Of a stretch of 64,000 nucleotides of DNA, positions 16,480 through 23,936 are shown in pieces (the stretch's first letter is position 1; each line of letters opens with the position of its first letter). Both the position numbers and the translations under genes were made by a program. A model generated the notes under the pieces. The model was given only the letters and a program-made list of their open reading frames with translations. It did not search any database and was not told where the DNA came from. Origin of the DNA: Caulobacter mirabilis (GTDB lineage: Bacteria > Pseudomonadota > Alphaproteobacteria > Caulobacterales > Caulobacteraceae); NCBI RefSeq assembly GCF_002749615.1, contig NZ_CP024201.1, positions 1,798,001-1,862,000 on the forward strand, read 5' to 3'.

Positions 16480-17550
16480 TCAGCGAGCTGCCGCCGGGGC
16501 GGGAAGGCGGACCCTCTGCCCCTCGGACACGTAGGACTGGCCGACCACGATGACCTGGGCCGGGCCGCGCAGACCGGAGACCCAGACGCCTTGCGGCGTC
16601 TCGTCCAGCACCTTCACCGGAGCGAAGGCGACCATGTTCTGGGCGCCGACGTAACGGACGCCCTGGCGGCCGGCGGAGTCGAGCACCAGCGCCGCGGTCG
16701 GGGTCAGGTGGGCCGGACCGGCGCCGACGGTGATCTTGACGTCGGCGGAGAGGCCCGCGCGGGCCTTGGCCCCGGGGTTGGAGGCCTCGATCTCGACACG
16801 ATAGGTGCGGGTGGCGGGGTCGGCGTCGCGGGTCACCAGACGGACGCGGCCGTGGATGACCTCGCCGGAGACCAGGGTGGCCGCGGCGGGCGCGCCGACC
16901 TGGATGCCGCCGACGTCGCGCTCGGCCACGTCGGCCACGATCACCAGCGGATCGAGCTGGATCAGGGTGCCGCAGGCCGCGCCCGGCGACAGATAGGTTC
17001 CGACCTCGGCCTCGCGCCGGTCGAACACGCCGTTGAAGGGCGCGCGGATGTTGACCTGGTCGAGCAGGACCTCGCCCTGGCGGACTTGGGCGTTGGCGCC
17101 GTCGAGGTTGGCCTGGGCCTGCAACACCTGGGTCTGCGAGCGATAGCCCTGAGCGGCCAGGCGGTCGGAGGCCTGCTTTTCGAGCTGACGGGTGCGCTGC
17201 AGGGCGCGAGCCTGGTCCAGGCTGGCCTGGCGGGCGTCGGTGGAGATCCGGCACAGGACCGTCCCCTTGGCCACGAAGGCGCCTTCGCGGGCCGGCGTGG
17301 CGGCCACCGGGCCGGCGGTCTCGGCGCGCACGACGACGGCCTTGTTCGCCTCGGTGCGGCCGCGCACCGCGACGACGTAGGGCCGGCTCTCCTCCTGGAT
17401 GGTCTTCACCTGGACGAGCGGCAGCTGCGGCTTGGCCGCCTGGGCCTTCTCCTTGCTGGCGAACAGGCCGACGACGCCGCCGACGATGAAGAACAGGATG
17501 ACCACGGCCAGGATGCCGCCGGCGACGAGATACGCAGGTTTGACTTTCAT
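16480..17550 (-). CDS. RND periplasmic adaptor (membrane-fusion) protein
   Basis: The 356-residue adaptor has an N-terminal membrane anchor (AYLVAGGILAVVILFFIVGGVVGLF), a lipoyl-type half (VVVRAETAGPVAATPAREG), an alpha hairpin (residues about 115-175, QARALQRTRQLEKQASDRLAAQGYRSQ) and the returning half (VNIRAPFNGVFDRREAEVGTYL). A beta-barrel domain completes it. It bridges the RND permease encoded 24 bases downstream to an outer-membrane channel. ATG at 17550 follows a good ribosome site (GGGAGA). A cluster of dyads 75-140 bases upstream is a likely operator region. Confidence 0.92.
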   Translation of the reverse strand: MKVKPAYLVAGGILAVVILFFIVGGVVGLFASKEKAQAAKPQLPLVQVKTIQEESRPYVVAVRGRTEANKAVVVRAETAGPVAATPAREGAFVAKGTVLCRISTDARQASLDQARALQRTRQLEKQASDRLAAQGYRSQTQVLQAQANLDGANAQVRQGEVLLDQVNIRAPFNGVFDRREAEVGTYLSPGAACGTLIQLDPLVIVADVAERDVGGIQVGAPAAATLVSGEVIHGRVRLVTRDADPATRTYRVEIEASNPGAKARAGLSADVKITVGAGPAHLTPTAALVLDSAGRQGVRYVGAQNMVAFAPVKVLDETPQGVWVSGLRGPAQVIVVGQSYVSEGQRVRLPAPAAAR

Positions 17551-17624
17551 CGCTCTCCCCAAGCGCGCGCCCGGCGCGCTGGGTCGCGACGCGCGCCCGC
17601 AGCACTCCCCAGGAGCTTAATCTG

Positions 17625-17688
17625 AACAGTGTTAGATATCGTCGGTTTGCGGTGCGCCGCAAATGAAATTCCGGAAATGTTCCGAATT
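17625..17688. promoter_or_regulatory. Cluster of dyads in the divergent gap between the RND operon and the glyoxalase-like gene
   Basis: Three dyads lie side by side in an unusually AT-rich stretch: AACA-G-TGTT (17625-17633); TTTGCGG-TGCG-CCGCAAA (17646-17663, perfect 7-base arms); and AATTCCGGAAATGTTCCGAATT read with a one-base bulge (17667-17688). RND operons are commonly repressed by TetR- or MarR-type proteins at such sites. No repressor gene is adjacent, so one would have to be encoded elsewhere. Confidence 0.5.
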
Positions 17689-17828
17689 TTCGCGTTGTTG
17701 GCGCCACACCCTGTTACAGTTGAGGCACGGTCCTGCTCGGCGCCAAGGCGACGGTGGAAGTTCCGACCATCCCGGCCTATGACGTCGCGGCGCCTGGTTT
17801 TCGGCGCGGCGGAGACCGAGGAGACGGC

Positions 17829-18269
17829 ATGCGATACCTGCACACCATGGTCCGGGTGAAGGACCTCGACGCCTCCCTGGACTTCTACTGCAACAAGCTC
17901 GGACTGGCCGAGGTGTCGCGTTACGACAACGAGGGCGGCCGCTTCACCCTGATCTTCCTGGCCGCGCCGGAAGACGTCGAGGCGGCGCGCGAGAAGAAGG
18001 CCCCGACCGTCGAGCTGACCTACAACTGGGACCCCGAGGACTACCAGGGCGGCCGCAATTTCGGCCACCTGGCCTATGCGGTGGATGACATCTACGCGGC
18101 CTGCCAGCGGTTGATGGACGGCGGCGTCGTGATCAGCCGGCCGCCGCGCGACGGCCACATGGCCTTCGTCCGTTCGCCGGACAACATTTCCATCGAGCTG
18201 CTGCAGAAGGGCGACCGCCTGCCGCCGGCCGAGCCCTGGGCCTCGATGCCGAACGTCGGGGTCTGGTGA
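17829..18269 (+). CDS. Glyoxalase I-like VOC protein
   Basis: A 146-residue vicinal-oxygen-chelate protein with the four metal positions of glyoxalase I: His at residue 6 (MRYLHTMVRVKDLDASLDFY), Glu in TVELTYNWD, His in FGHLAYAVDDIY and Glu in ISIELLQKG. These would bind Ni or Zn and isomerise the methylglyoxal-glutathione hemithioacetal to lactoylglutathione. The product is therefore probably a GloA-type lactoylglutathione lyase, though other VOC functions share the layout. The start at 17829 follows GAGGAGACGGC. The stop codon overlaps the start of the SDR gene (TGATG), so the two form an operon. Confidence 0.85.
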   Translation: MRYLHTMVRVKDLDASLDFYCNKLGLAEVSRYDNEGGRFTLIFLAAPEDVEAAREKKAPTVELTYNWDPEDYQGGRNFGHLAYAVDDIYAACQRLMDGGVVISRPPRDGHMAFVRSPDNISIELLQKGDRLPPAEPWASMPNVGVW

Positions 18270-19048
18270 TGCGGCTGCTCGGACGCAAGGCGCTGGTCAC
18301 CGGCGCCGCCCACGGCATCGGCCTGGCCTGCGCCCAGGCCTTCGCTCGCGAAGGCGCCGAGGTGGCGCTGGTCGACCTGGACGGCGAGGGCGCGATCGCC
18401 GCCGCCGACGCCCTGGCCGCCGAGACCGGCCGCCGGATGATCGGCCTGGCGTGCGACGTCTCCGACGCCAAGGCGGCCCGCGCCGCCGCGGCCAAGGCGG
18501 CGGAGGGGCTGGGCGGCACGATCGACGTGCTGGTCAACAACGCCGGCATCCTCAAGCCCGGCGACATCCTGACCACGACGCTGGAGGACTTCGACGCCGT
18601 CCTGGCGGTCAACATTCGCGCGGTGTTCGTGATCGGCCAGGCCGTGGCCCAGGCGCTGGTCGCCGCCGGCAAGCCGGGCTCGATCATCAACATGAGCTCG
18701 ATCAACGCGGTGCTCGCCATCCCGGGCCAGGTCCCCTACGTGACCAGCAAGGGCGCGGTGAACCAGCTGACCAAGACCATGGCGCTGGGGCTGGCGGCCC
18801 ATGGCGTGCGTGTGAACGCCATCGGCCCGGGCACCATCGCCACCGACATCCTCAAGGGCGTGATGACCGACGAGGCGGCCAAGAGGGGCGTCCTGGCCCG
18901 CACCCCGCTGAAACGTTTCGGCGAGCCCGAGGAGATCGGTCGCGTGGCGGTGTTCCTGGCCAGCGACGACAGCAGCTACATGACCGGCCAGACCATCTAC
19001 CCCGACGGCGGCCGTCTGGCGCTGAACTACACGGTGGCGGTGGACTGA
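18269..19048 (+). CDS. Short-chain dehydrogenase/reductase
   Basis: A classical SDR of 259 residues with cofactor loop TGAAHGIG (after the first strand), NNAG, catalytic Ser in INMSSIN and YxxxK in YVTSKGAVNQ. The closing GQTIYPDGGRLALNY is typical. Asp after the second strand (LVDLDG) favours NAD(H) over NADP(H). The substrate is unknown. Coupling to the glyoxalase-like gene by TGATG suggests handling of related carbonyl compounds; that is inference from position. Copy 2 of the nested inverted-repeat element begins 15 bases after the stop. Confidence 0.88.
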   Translation: MRLLGRKALVTGAAHGIGLACAQAFAREGAEVALVDLDGEGAIAAADALAAETGRRMIGLACDVSDAKAARAAAAKAAEGLGGTIDVLVNNAGILKPGDILTTTLEDFDAVLAVNIRAVFVIGQAVAQALVAAGKPGSIINMSSINAVLAIPGQVPYVTSKGAVNQLTKTMALGLAAHGVRVNAIGPGTIATDILKGVMTDEAAKRGVLARTPLKRFGEPEEIGRVAVFLASDDSSYMTGQTIYPDGGRLALNYTVAVD

Positions 19049-19062
19049 CGGGAGCTCCCCGT

Positions 19063-19150
19063 GGGGACATGCTCCCGCAGGGCGCGTGTCCCCGGCGCGG
19101 CGCGAACTTCCGGGGAAGGGGACACGCACCACCTCGCGGAGCATGTCCCC
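19063..19150. repeat. Nested inverted-repeat element, copy 2 (REP/BIME-like)
   Basis: The same architecture as 13076-13157. Outer arms are GGGGACATGCTCC / GGAGCATGTCCCC and inner arms GCGTGTCCCC / GGGGACACGC; arm pairs span 31 and 33 bases around a 24-base centre. Centre and arm interiors differ from copy 1 while the ends are conserved, as expected for a family that keeps its hairpin structure. It lies between the SDR gene and the Fur box of the siderophore-interacting protein gene. Confidence 0.8.
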
Positions 19151-19205
19151 GGAGCCTCCAGGCACGGAAGTCTTCCCGCGAGATTTCGGCCTCCACAACA
19201 CGCTC

Positions 19206-19224
19206 GAATATGATAATCATTCGC
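19206..19224. promoter_or_regulatory. Fur box upstream of the siderophore-interacting protein gene
   Basis: GAATATGATAATCATTCGC matches the 19-base Fur consensus at 15 positions, including the whole central TGATAATCATT. It lies 24 bases before the start codon, where a bound repressor would block transcription. A 6-base-pair hairpin (CGCAAC / GTTGCG, 19222-19238) overlaps its right end. Expression should rise under iron limitation. Confidence 0.8.
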
Positions 19225-19247
19225 AACTAACTGTTGCGAGTGATCCC

Positions 19248-20150
19248 ATGTCCGTGCCGTCCTACCGCCTGTTCGACGTCGTCCTGACCCGGCGCGAGCG
19301 TCTCACCCCGTCGCTGTCGCGGCTGACCTTCTCCGGCGAGGAGGTGCGGCAGATGGCGACCCACGCCGCCGACCAGCGGATCAAGATCTTCTTCCCCGAC
19401 GCCGACGGCCGGCCCGCCGCGCTTCCCAAGACCTCGGACTGGCTGACGGTCTGGAAGGGGCAGGACCCCGCGACCCGCGCGCCGATGCGGACCTACACGA
19501 TCCGGGCTCTGAGGGCCGACTCCGGCGAGGTCGACGTCGACTTCGTGTTGCACGGCGAGGCGGGGCCCGCCTCGGCCTGGGCGACCCGCGCCGCGACAGG
19601 CGATACGGTGCAGATCGTGGCCCCGGTGCAGGGCTTCGAGGGGGAAGCCGGGGGCTACGAATGGCGGCCTCCGGAAGGGCTGCGACGGCTGCTTCTGGCG
19701 GCCGACGAAACCGGTCTGCCGGCCGCCGCCGGCATCCTGGAGGACCTCGCCGGCTGGCCGTCGCCGCCGCCGACCGAAGCGATCCTGGAAGTTCCGCTGG
19801 CGGCCGACCGCATCCCGCTGCCGTCCTGGCCGGGGCTGGTGGTCCGTTGGCTGGCGCGGGACGGCCGCACCGATCATCCGGCGCCGGGCGCTCTGCTGGT
19901 CGAGGCCGCGGAAGAGGCGCTGCCCGCTGTTCCGGACCGGAGCGAAGGCGAGGCGCTGGAGGACATCGACGTCGACACCCAGATCCTCTGGGAGAGGGGC
20001 GCGACGACCGCCGACGGCTTCTACGCCTGGATCGCCGCCGAGGCGGGGGCGGTGAAGGCGATCCGCCATCTGCTGATCCGCGAGCGAGGCGTCCCGCGCG
20101 CGGCGGTGAACCTGATGGGCTACTGGCGGCTGGGCCAGGTGCTTGACTAG
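19248..20150 (+). CDS. Siderophore-interacting (ViuB-type) ferric reductase
   Basis: This 300-residue cytosolic flavoprotein family (SIP/ViuB) reduces Fe(III)-siderophores so iron can be released. Features are the FAD-binding start (RRERLTPSLSRLTFSG), the RTYTIRAL flavin motif, GEAGPASAWATRAATGD, and the C-terminal NAD(P)H-like domain (RLLLAADETGLPAAAGIL ... YAWIAAEAGAVKAIRHLL). MGYWRLG near the end is characteristic. I chose ATG 19248 because the family begins just there and the Fur box sits upstream; longer starts run through the Fur box and repeat. The stop shares CTAG with convergent ogt. Confidence 0.92.
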   Translation: MSVPSYRLFDVVLTRRERLTPSLSRLTFSGEEVRQMATHAADQRIKIFFPDADGRPAALPKTSDWLTVWKGQDPATRAPMRTYTIRALRADSGEVDVDFVLHGEAGPASAWATRAATGDTVQIVAPVQGFEGEAGGYEWRPPEGLRRLLLAADETGLPAAAGILEDLAGWPSPPPTEAILEVPLAADRIPLPSWPGLVVRWLARDGRTDHPAPGALLVEAAEEALPAVPDRSEGEALEDIDVDTQILWERGATTADGFYAWIAAEAGAVKAIRHLLIRERGVPRAAVNLMGYWRLGQVLD

Positions 20151-20722
20151 CGCTGGGGTTTCACCGCCAAAGGCAGGTCGTCGAACAGCGTCGGACTCTC
20201 GCCGACCTTCGCGCCTTCGATCGCCAGCATCTTCAGCTTGGTCTCGACCCCGCCGGGGGCCGAGAAGCCGCCGGGCTTGCCGTTGGCCCCGAGGACGCGG
20301 TGGCAGGGCATCACGATCGGGAAGGGGTTGCGGCCCATGGCCTCTCCGACGGCGCGCGCGGCCTCGCGCGGCGCCCCCAGCCGCCGGGCGATCTCGCCGT
20401 AGGTCAGGGTCTCGCCCGGCGGGATGGCCCGCGCGACCGCGTAGACCCGCTGATGGAAGGGCGGGACGGCCGACATGTCGAGGCGAACGTCCAGGAGATC
20501 CGGCTTCTCGCCGGTGAGCAGGGCGGTGATGCCCGCGATCGCCTCGGCGACGGCGGGTGGCGGCTCCGATTCGGCCGCGTCCGGAAACCGGCGGCGCATC
20601 CGATTTCGCAGCGCCGATTCGTCGGACTCGGGCAGGTAGGTCCCGACCAGCCCGTCCGCGCCCCAGATCACGGCGCAGCGGCCGATGGCGGTGTCGAACA
20701 GGGCGAAGGCCGGAATGCTCAT
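20147..20722 (-). CDS. ogt: Methylated-DNA-protein cysteine methyltransferase
   Basis: Repairs O6-methylguanine by transferring the methyl group to its own cysteine in a suicide reaction. The 191-residue protein has an N-terminal domain with little conservation and the C-terminal winged-helix domain. That holds VYAVARAIPPGETLTYGEIA and the active-site motif PCHRV with Cys140, then the GKPGGFSAPGGVETK segment. It lacks the Ada-type AraC domain, so it is an Ogt/MGMT-like stand-alone enzyme. The stop codon shares CTAG with the convergent SIP gene. It lies 9 bases downstream of the LysE-family gene on the same strand, so the two may be one transcript. Confidence 0.95.
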   Translation of the reverse strand: MSIPAFALFDTAIGRCAVIWGADGLVGTYLPESDESALRNRMRRRFPDAAESEPPPAVAEAIAGITALLTGEKPDLLDVRLDMSAVPPFHQRVYAVARAIPPGETLTYGEIARRLGAPREAARAVGEAMGRNPFPIVMPCHRVLGANGKPGGFSAPGGVETKLKMLAIEGAKVGESPTLFDDLPLAVKPQR

Positions 20723-20731
20723 CGGCGGGCG

Positions 20732-21385
20732 CTACTTCTTGCCGTTGCCGGCGAAGGCCGCGGTCACGCCCAGGCCGATGTAGAGCAGCCCGCCGACGTA
20801 GCGCTCGAAGCGCAGGTAGCTCGCATTGCCTCTGAGCCAGCCGCCAACGGTCCCGGCCGCCAGGGCGTAGGCGCCGTCGGTGACCAGGCCAAGGAGGGTG
20901 AGCAGCACGCCCAGGACGACGATCTGCGACGCCACATGGCCCCGCCCGACGTCGACGAACTGGGGCAGGAAGGCGAGGAAGAACAGCGCCGTCTTCGGGT
21001 TGAGCAGGTTGACGATGAAGCCGTCGCGGAACAGCCGCCAGCGGCTGTGTCTCGGGGCCGGCGGCGCGCCGTCGGCCGCCGATGGGGTGGGGCTGAACAG
21101 CTTCCGCAGGCCCATCCAGATCAGATAGGCGGCGCCCGCGTACTTGACGATGCTGAACGCCAGCGCCGACGAGGCCAGAAGGGCCGAGAGCCCGAACGCC
21201 GCGGCGGCGACATGGACCAGCGTCGCGGCGTGGATGCCCAGGATCGACACCAGGCCCGCCGTCCGTCCCTGCTCGACGGATCGTCCGATGACGTAGAGCA
21301 CCGCCGGCCCGGGAATCAGCAGCAGCACAAGGGCCGCGCCGACGAAGAGCCCAAGAGCGGCGGCGCCTGGCAGGACGATGTCCAT
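20732..21385 (-). CDS. LysE/RhtB-family amino-acid exporter
   Basis: A 217-residue inner-membrane protein with six predicted helices. Early LysE-family marks are FVGAALVLLLIPGPAVLYVIGRSVEQGR and a Gly-rich second helix. The cytoplasmic loop carries FRDGFIVNLLNPKTALFFLAFLPQF, the family signature with the NPK motif. Members export amino acids, homoserine lactones or toxic analogues; the substrate here is not evident. Start MDIVLPG at 21385 is preceded by GGGA. The gene precedes ogt with a 9-base gap. Confidence 0.9.
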   Translation of the reverse strand: MDIVLPGAAALGLFVGAALVLLLIPGPAVLYVIGRSVEQGRTAGLVSILGIHAATLVHVAAAAFGLSALLASSALAFSIVKYAGAAYLIWMGLRKLFSPTPSAADGAPPAPRHSRWRLFRDGFIVNLLNPKTALFFLAFLPQFVDVGRGHVASQIVVLGVLLTLLGLVTDGAYALAAGTVGGWLRGNASYLRFERYVGGLLYIGLGVTAAFAGNGKK

Positions 21386-21507
21386 TCGTGATCCCTTTTT
21401 GTCGTGGGACGTCACGATACCGGATATCCGCGGCGCGTCAGCAGGCGAGCGGTGATCGACGCTGGAGAAGAGGGAGATAAGCCGTGACGTTCACAGCTGA
21501 TCTGAGA

Positions 21508-21582
21508 TGGCTCCGCGGGTAGGATTCGAACCTACGACCAGCCGGTTAACAGCCGGCTGCTCTACCACTGAGCTACCGCGGA
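21508..21582 (-). tRNA. tRNA-Asn (GTT)
   Basis: Read on the minus strand, the 75-base gene starts TCCGCGG, pairs with CCGCGGA at the 3' end and encodes its own CCA. The anticodon stem GCCGG/CCGGC encloses CTGTTAA, giving anticodon GTT. The T-loop GGTTCGAATCC is intact. Confidence 0.97.
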
Positions 21583-21661
21583 TCAGGTGTCTCAGAAGAG
21601 GTGGGGGCTATAGCCGCGCTCGCCGGACTGCGCAAGCGCATTCGCGCGAGAAGCTGGGGAC

Positions 21662-21694
21662 AAAAAAAGAGCCCGGCAGGGTGGCCGCCGGGCT
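21662..21694 (-). terminator. Rho-independent terminator of the universal stress protein gene
   Basis: An 8-base-pair stem (AGCCCGGC / GCCGGGCT) around a 9-base loop, followed on the minus strand by seven T (CTTTTTTTG), 85 bases after the stop of the gene at 21779. Confidence 0.85.
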
Positions 21695-21778
21695 GTGACA
21701 GTCGGTGATGGTGGGGTGTCTTCAAGGAAGACCCGGCCAGGGTGAGGCGACGTGGTTAATCAGGCGCTAACGAATGTC

Positions 21779-22213
21779 TCAGTCCCGGGCGACGAGGACG
21801 CTGACCGTCGCCTCGCGGACGATCCGCTCAGCGTTCGAGCCGAGCAGGCGGGTGAGGGTGGTGGGGTGGTGCGAGCCGACGATGATCAGGTCGGCCTTCC
21901 ATTCCATCGCCTCGGCCAGCACCTCGCCGGCGACCGAGCCGGTGCGGACCACCGTACTGATCCGCTCGGGCGGCAGGCCTGACTTCTGCGCCCAGGCGTA
22001 GAGCTCGGCGTCGTGACGAGCCAGCTCCTCGGTGTCGAAGCTGTCGGGCAGGTAGACGTCGTACCGGAAGGAGCGCGCCGGCCGGACGTTGATCAGACGA
22101 ATGCGGCCGAGGTCCGACGCGAGAAAGAGGGCCCTGGCCAGTTCGCGCTCGGTGTTGGTCGGATCGTCGATGTCGACGGCGACGAGGATGCTGCTGTAGG
22201 GCGGGGCGGACAC
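21779..22213 (-). CDS. Universal stress protein (UspA family)
   Basis: The 144-residue single-domain protein has the Usp fold: YSSILVAVDIDD at the N-terminus, helices, and a nucleotide-binding end IIVGSHHPTTLTRLLGSNAER that matches the ATP-binding Usp pattern Gly-x2-Gly-x9-Gly-Ser only loosely, since the first Gly pair reads GSHH. VSVLVARD closes the last strand. Usp proteins accumulate under stress and growth arrest; some bind ATP. It appears monocistronic, with a strong terminator downstream. Confidence 0.9.
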   Translation of the reverse strand: MSAPPYSSILVAVDIDDPTNTERELARALFLASDLGRIRLINVRPARSFRYDVYLPDSFDTEELARHDAELYAWAQKSGLPPERISTVVRTGSVAGEVLAEAMEWKADLIIVGSHHPTTLTRLLGSNAERIVREATVSVLVARD

Positions 22214-22280
22214 GGAAGGCCTCCTGCGGTCGACGGGCCGGCAGCCTGCGGGACCGGCGCGCGCCTGTCCACCGAGAGCC

Positions 22281-22895
22281 CTATCTGACGTCGTCCGGCG
22301 CCAGGCCTTCGACCGTTTCCGGCGACGCCTCGCCCAGCACCTGGCCGGCGCGGACCGTCAGCTGCAGCATCTCCTCGTCCGAGAGCGGCGGCGGAGGGGG
22401 CGGCGGCGGAGGCGGGGGCGGCGAGAATATCGAAGTCAGATTCTCGAAGAGGCCGGGGCGCTCGGCCCAGCGTGGGCCGAAATTGTAGACGGCCCAGTAC
22501 TTCTGAGCGGCCTCGCCGCGACTGACGCCGCTGTGGATCATGGCGTCGTAGAAGACCCGATGCGTCGCGCGCCAGGGCCGCACCTCGACGTCACAATAGT
22601 AGTCGTGGATGATCGAGGCGTCGCGGTAGGGGCCGCCGAACGGGTCGCCGACCAGGGTCCAGAGCACACGCGGGATCGAGGCTCCGTCGATCATGTGACC
22701 CGCGGGCGCGCGCCATCGCTTGCCGGCGGCGTCATAGAAGGTGAAGGCGCGCACCAGCTTCATCTTGTTGGTGCCTGCGGTCCATTCGGTCAGCGGCGGC
22801 CCGCCCTCGAAGCGGGGCAGGGGCGCGGCGTAGGCCGGTCCGGCGACCAGAAGTCCTCCGCCGACAAGGGCTGCGCGTCTGGAAATCTTCACCAC
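22281..22895 (-). CDS. DUF1353 exported protein with a 12-proline run
   Basis: The 204-residue product carries a Tat/Sec-like signal (KISRRAALVGGGLLVAGPAYA, twin Arg) and a DUF1353 core: GHMIDGASIPRVLWTLVG, DPFGGPYRDASIIHDYYC and THRVFYDAMIHSGVS. The paired His/Asp residues suggest a metal-dependent hydrolase-like fold, and DUF1353 proteins are also found in phage lysis or baseplate regions. Twelve consecutive prolines follow around residues 158-169, then an acidic tail. The GTG start at 22895 is favoured by GGGGGAGG six bases upstream. Nothing phage-like surrounds it. Function unknown. Confidence 0.75.
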   Translation of the reverse strand: MVKISRRAALVGGGLLVAGPAYAAPLPRFEGGPPLTEWTAGTNKMKLVRAFTFYDAAGKRWRAPAGHMIDGASIPRVLWTLVGDPFGGPYRDASIIHDYYCDVEVRPWRATHRVFYDAMIHSGVSRGEAAQKYWAVYNFGPRWAERPGLFENLTSIFSPPPPPPPPPPPPLSDEEMLQLTVRAGQVLGEASPETVEGLAPDDVR

Positions 22896-23003
22896 GCCAA
22901 GCCTCCCCCAAGGATTGAGGCGCTGACGATGCGCTCGGCATGCGGGATTTGCAACGCGCACAAGGTCGCGTTTGGAAAGGCGCGGATTTGTGTCGGAAGG
23001 AGT

Positions 23004-23077
23004 TGGAGGCCTGACCCGGAATCGAACCGGGGTGCAAGGATTTGCAGTCCTCTGCGTAACCACTCCGCCATCAGGCC
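23004..23077 (-). tRNA. tRNA-Cys (GCA)
   Basis: On the minus strand the 74-base gene starts GGCCTGA, pairs with TCAGGCC and has an encoded CCA. The anticodon loop CTGCAAA gives GCA. The T-arm CCCCGGTTCGATTCCGGGT is intact. Confidence 0.97.
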
Positions 23078-23236
23078 TCACGCTCGTCGACGCAGGCGGG
23101 CGCGTCGGGAGGGCGGGATGGCTACCAGAGGCGGCGGCGCGTTACAATGCCTTCCTGACGCCGCATTGCTTTGGGGCCGCCCCCGGACCTATAAGCCGCG
23201 CGACAACCGCCATCCGCAAAGAGTCTCGAGGATCGC

Positions 23237-23812
23237 ATGAGCGCCGATTTCGCCGCCGCCCGGCTGACCATGCTGGACACCCAGGTCCGTCCGGCGGACG
23301 TGACCGACTGGGCCCTGCAGGACGCCATCGGCTCCGTCGCCCGTGAAGCCCTGGTTCCGGCCGACAAGGCCTTCGCCGCCTATGCCGACGCCGAGATTGA
23401 ATATGCGCCGGGCCGCCGGTTGATGCGTCCGCGCGACGTCGCCAAGCTGCTGCAGACCCTGAAGCCGGAGAAGGGCGAGACCGCGCTGGCCATCGCCGCG
23501 CCCTACGCGGCGGCCGTGCTGGAATCGATGGGGCTCGCCGTCGACCGCCTCGAGGGCGAGGACCTGGCCACGACGCCGGCCGGCAAGACCTACGATGTCG
23601 TCATCGTCGAAGGGGCGGTGGCCGAGACGCCGGACGCCTGGACGGCGGCCCTGGCCCTGGGCGGCCGTCTCGGCGTGATCGAGCGCCGTGGCCCGGCCGG
23701 CAAGGCGATGCTCTATGTCCGGGCCGAGGACGGCGTCGGCGGACGGCCGGTGTTCGAGGCGGCGCCGTCCTACCTGGCGGGCTTCGAACCGGTTCGCGGA
23801 TTCGCCTTCTAG
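23237..23812 (+). CDS. Protein-L-isoaspartate O-methyltransferase-like protein, degenerate SAM site
   Basis: A 191-residue relative of Pcm, which repairs isoaspartyl residues in damaged proteins. The N-terminal part (ARLTMLDTQVRPADVTD, LVPADKAFAAYADAEI, RLMRPRDVAKLLQTLKP) follows the family. The SAM-binding loop, normally EIGTGSGY, reads ALAIAAPYAAAVLESMG without the glycines. Methyl transfer may therefore be lost, or another role adopted. It sits 124 bases before the TolC gene, as in Caulobacter genomes where a pcm-like gene precedes tolC, popZ and valS. Gene symbol withheld because activity is doubtful. Confidence 0.8.
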   Translation: MSADFAAARLTMLDTQVRPADVTDWALQDAIGSVAREALVPADKAFAAYADAEIEYAPGRRLMRPRDVAKLLQTLKPEKGETALAIAAPYAAAVLESMGLAVDRLEGEDLATTPAGKTYDVVIVEGAVAETPDAWTAALALGGRLGVIERRGPAGKAMLYVRAEDGVGGRPVFEAAPSYLAGFEPVRGFAF

Positions 23813-23936
23813 TCGACCTTTTTGAAACACGACGGAAACGGCTGCGTGAAAAAAGCTTAACTCGCCCCGACTGGCGGCGAGGCTTAGAGGCGATCATATA
23901 GGGGCTCGCAGGGTTGCGAACCCGTGGGGATATTCG

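Noticed and set aside
23002..23079. tRNA-Cys and tRNA-Asn as integration sites of a mobile island
   Set aside because: No integrase, no direct repeat of the tRNA 3' end and no compositional break was found around either gene.
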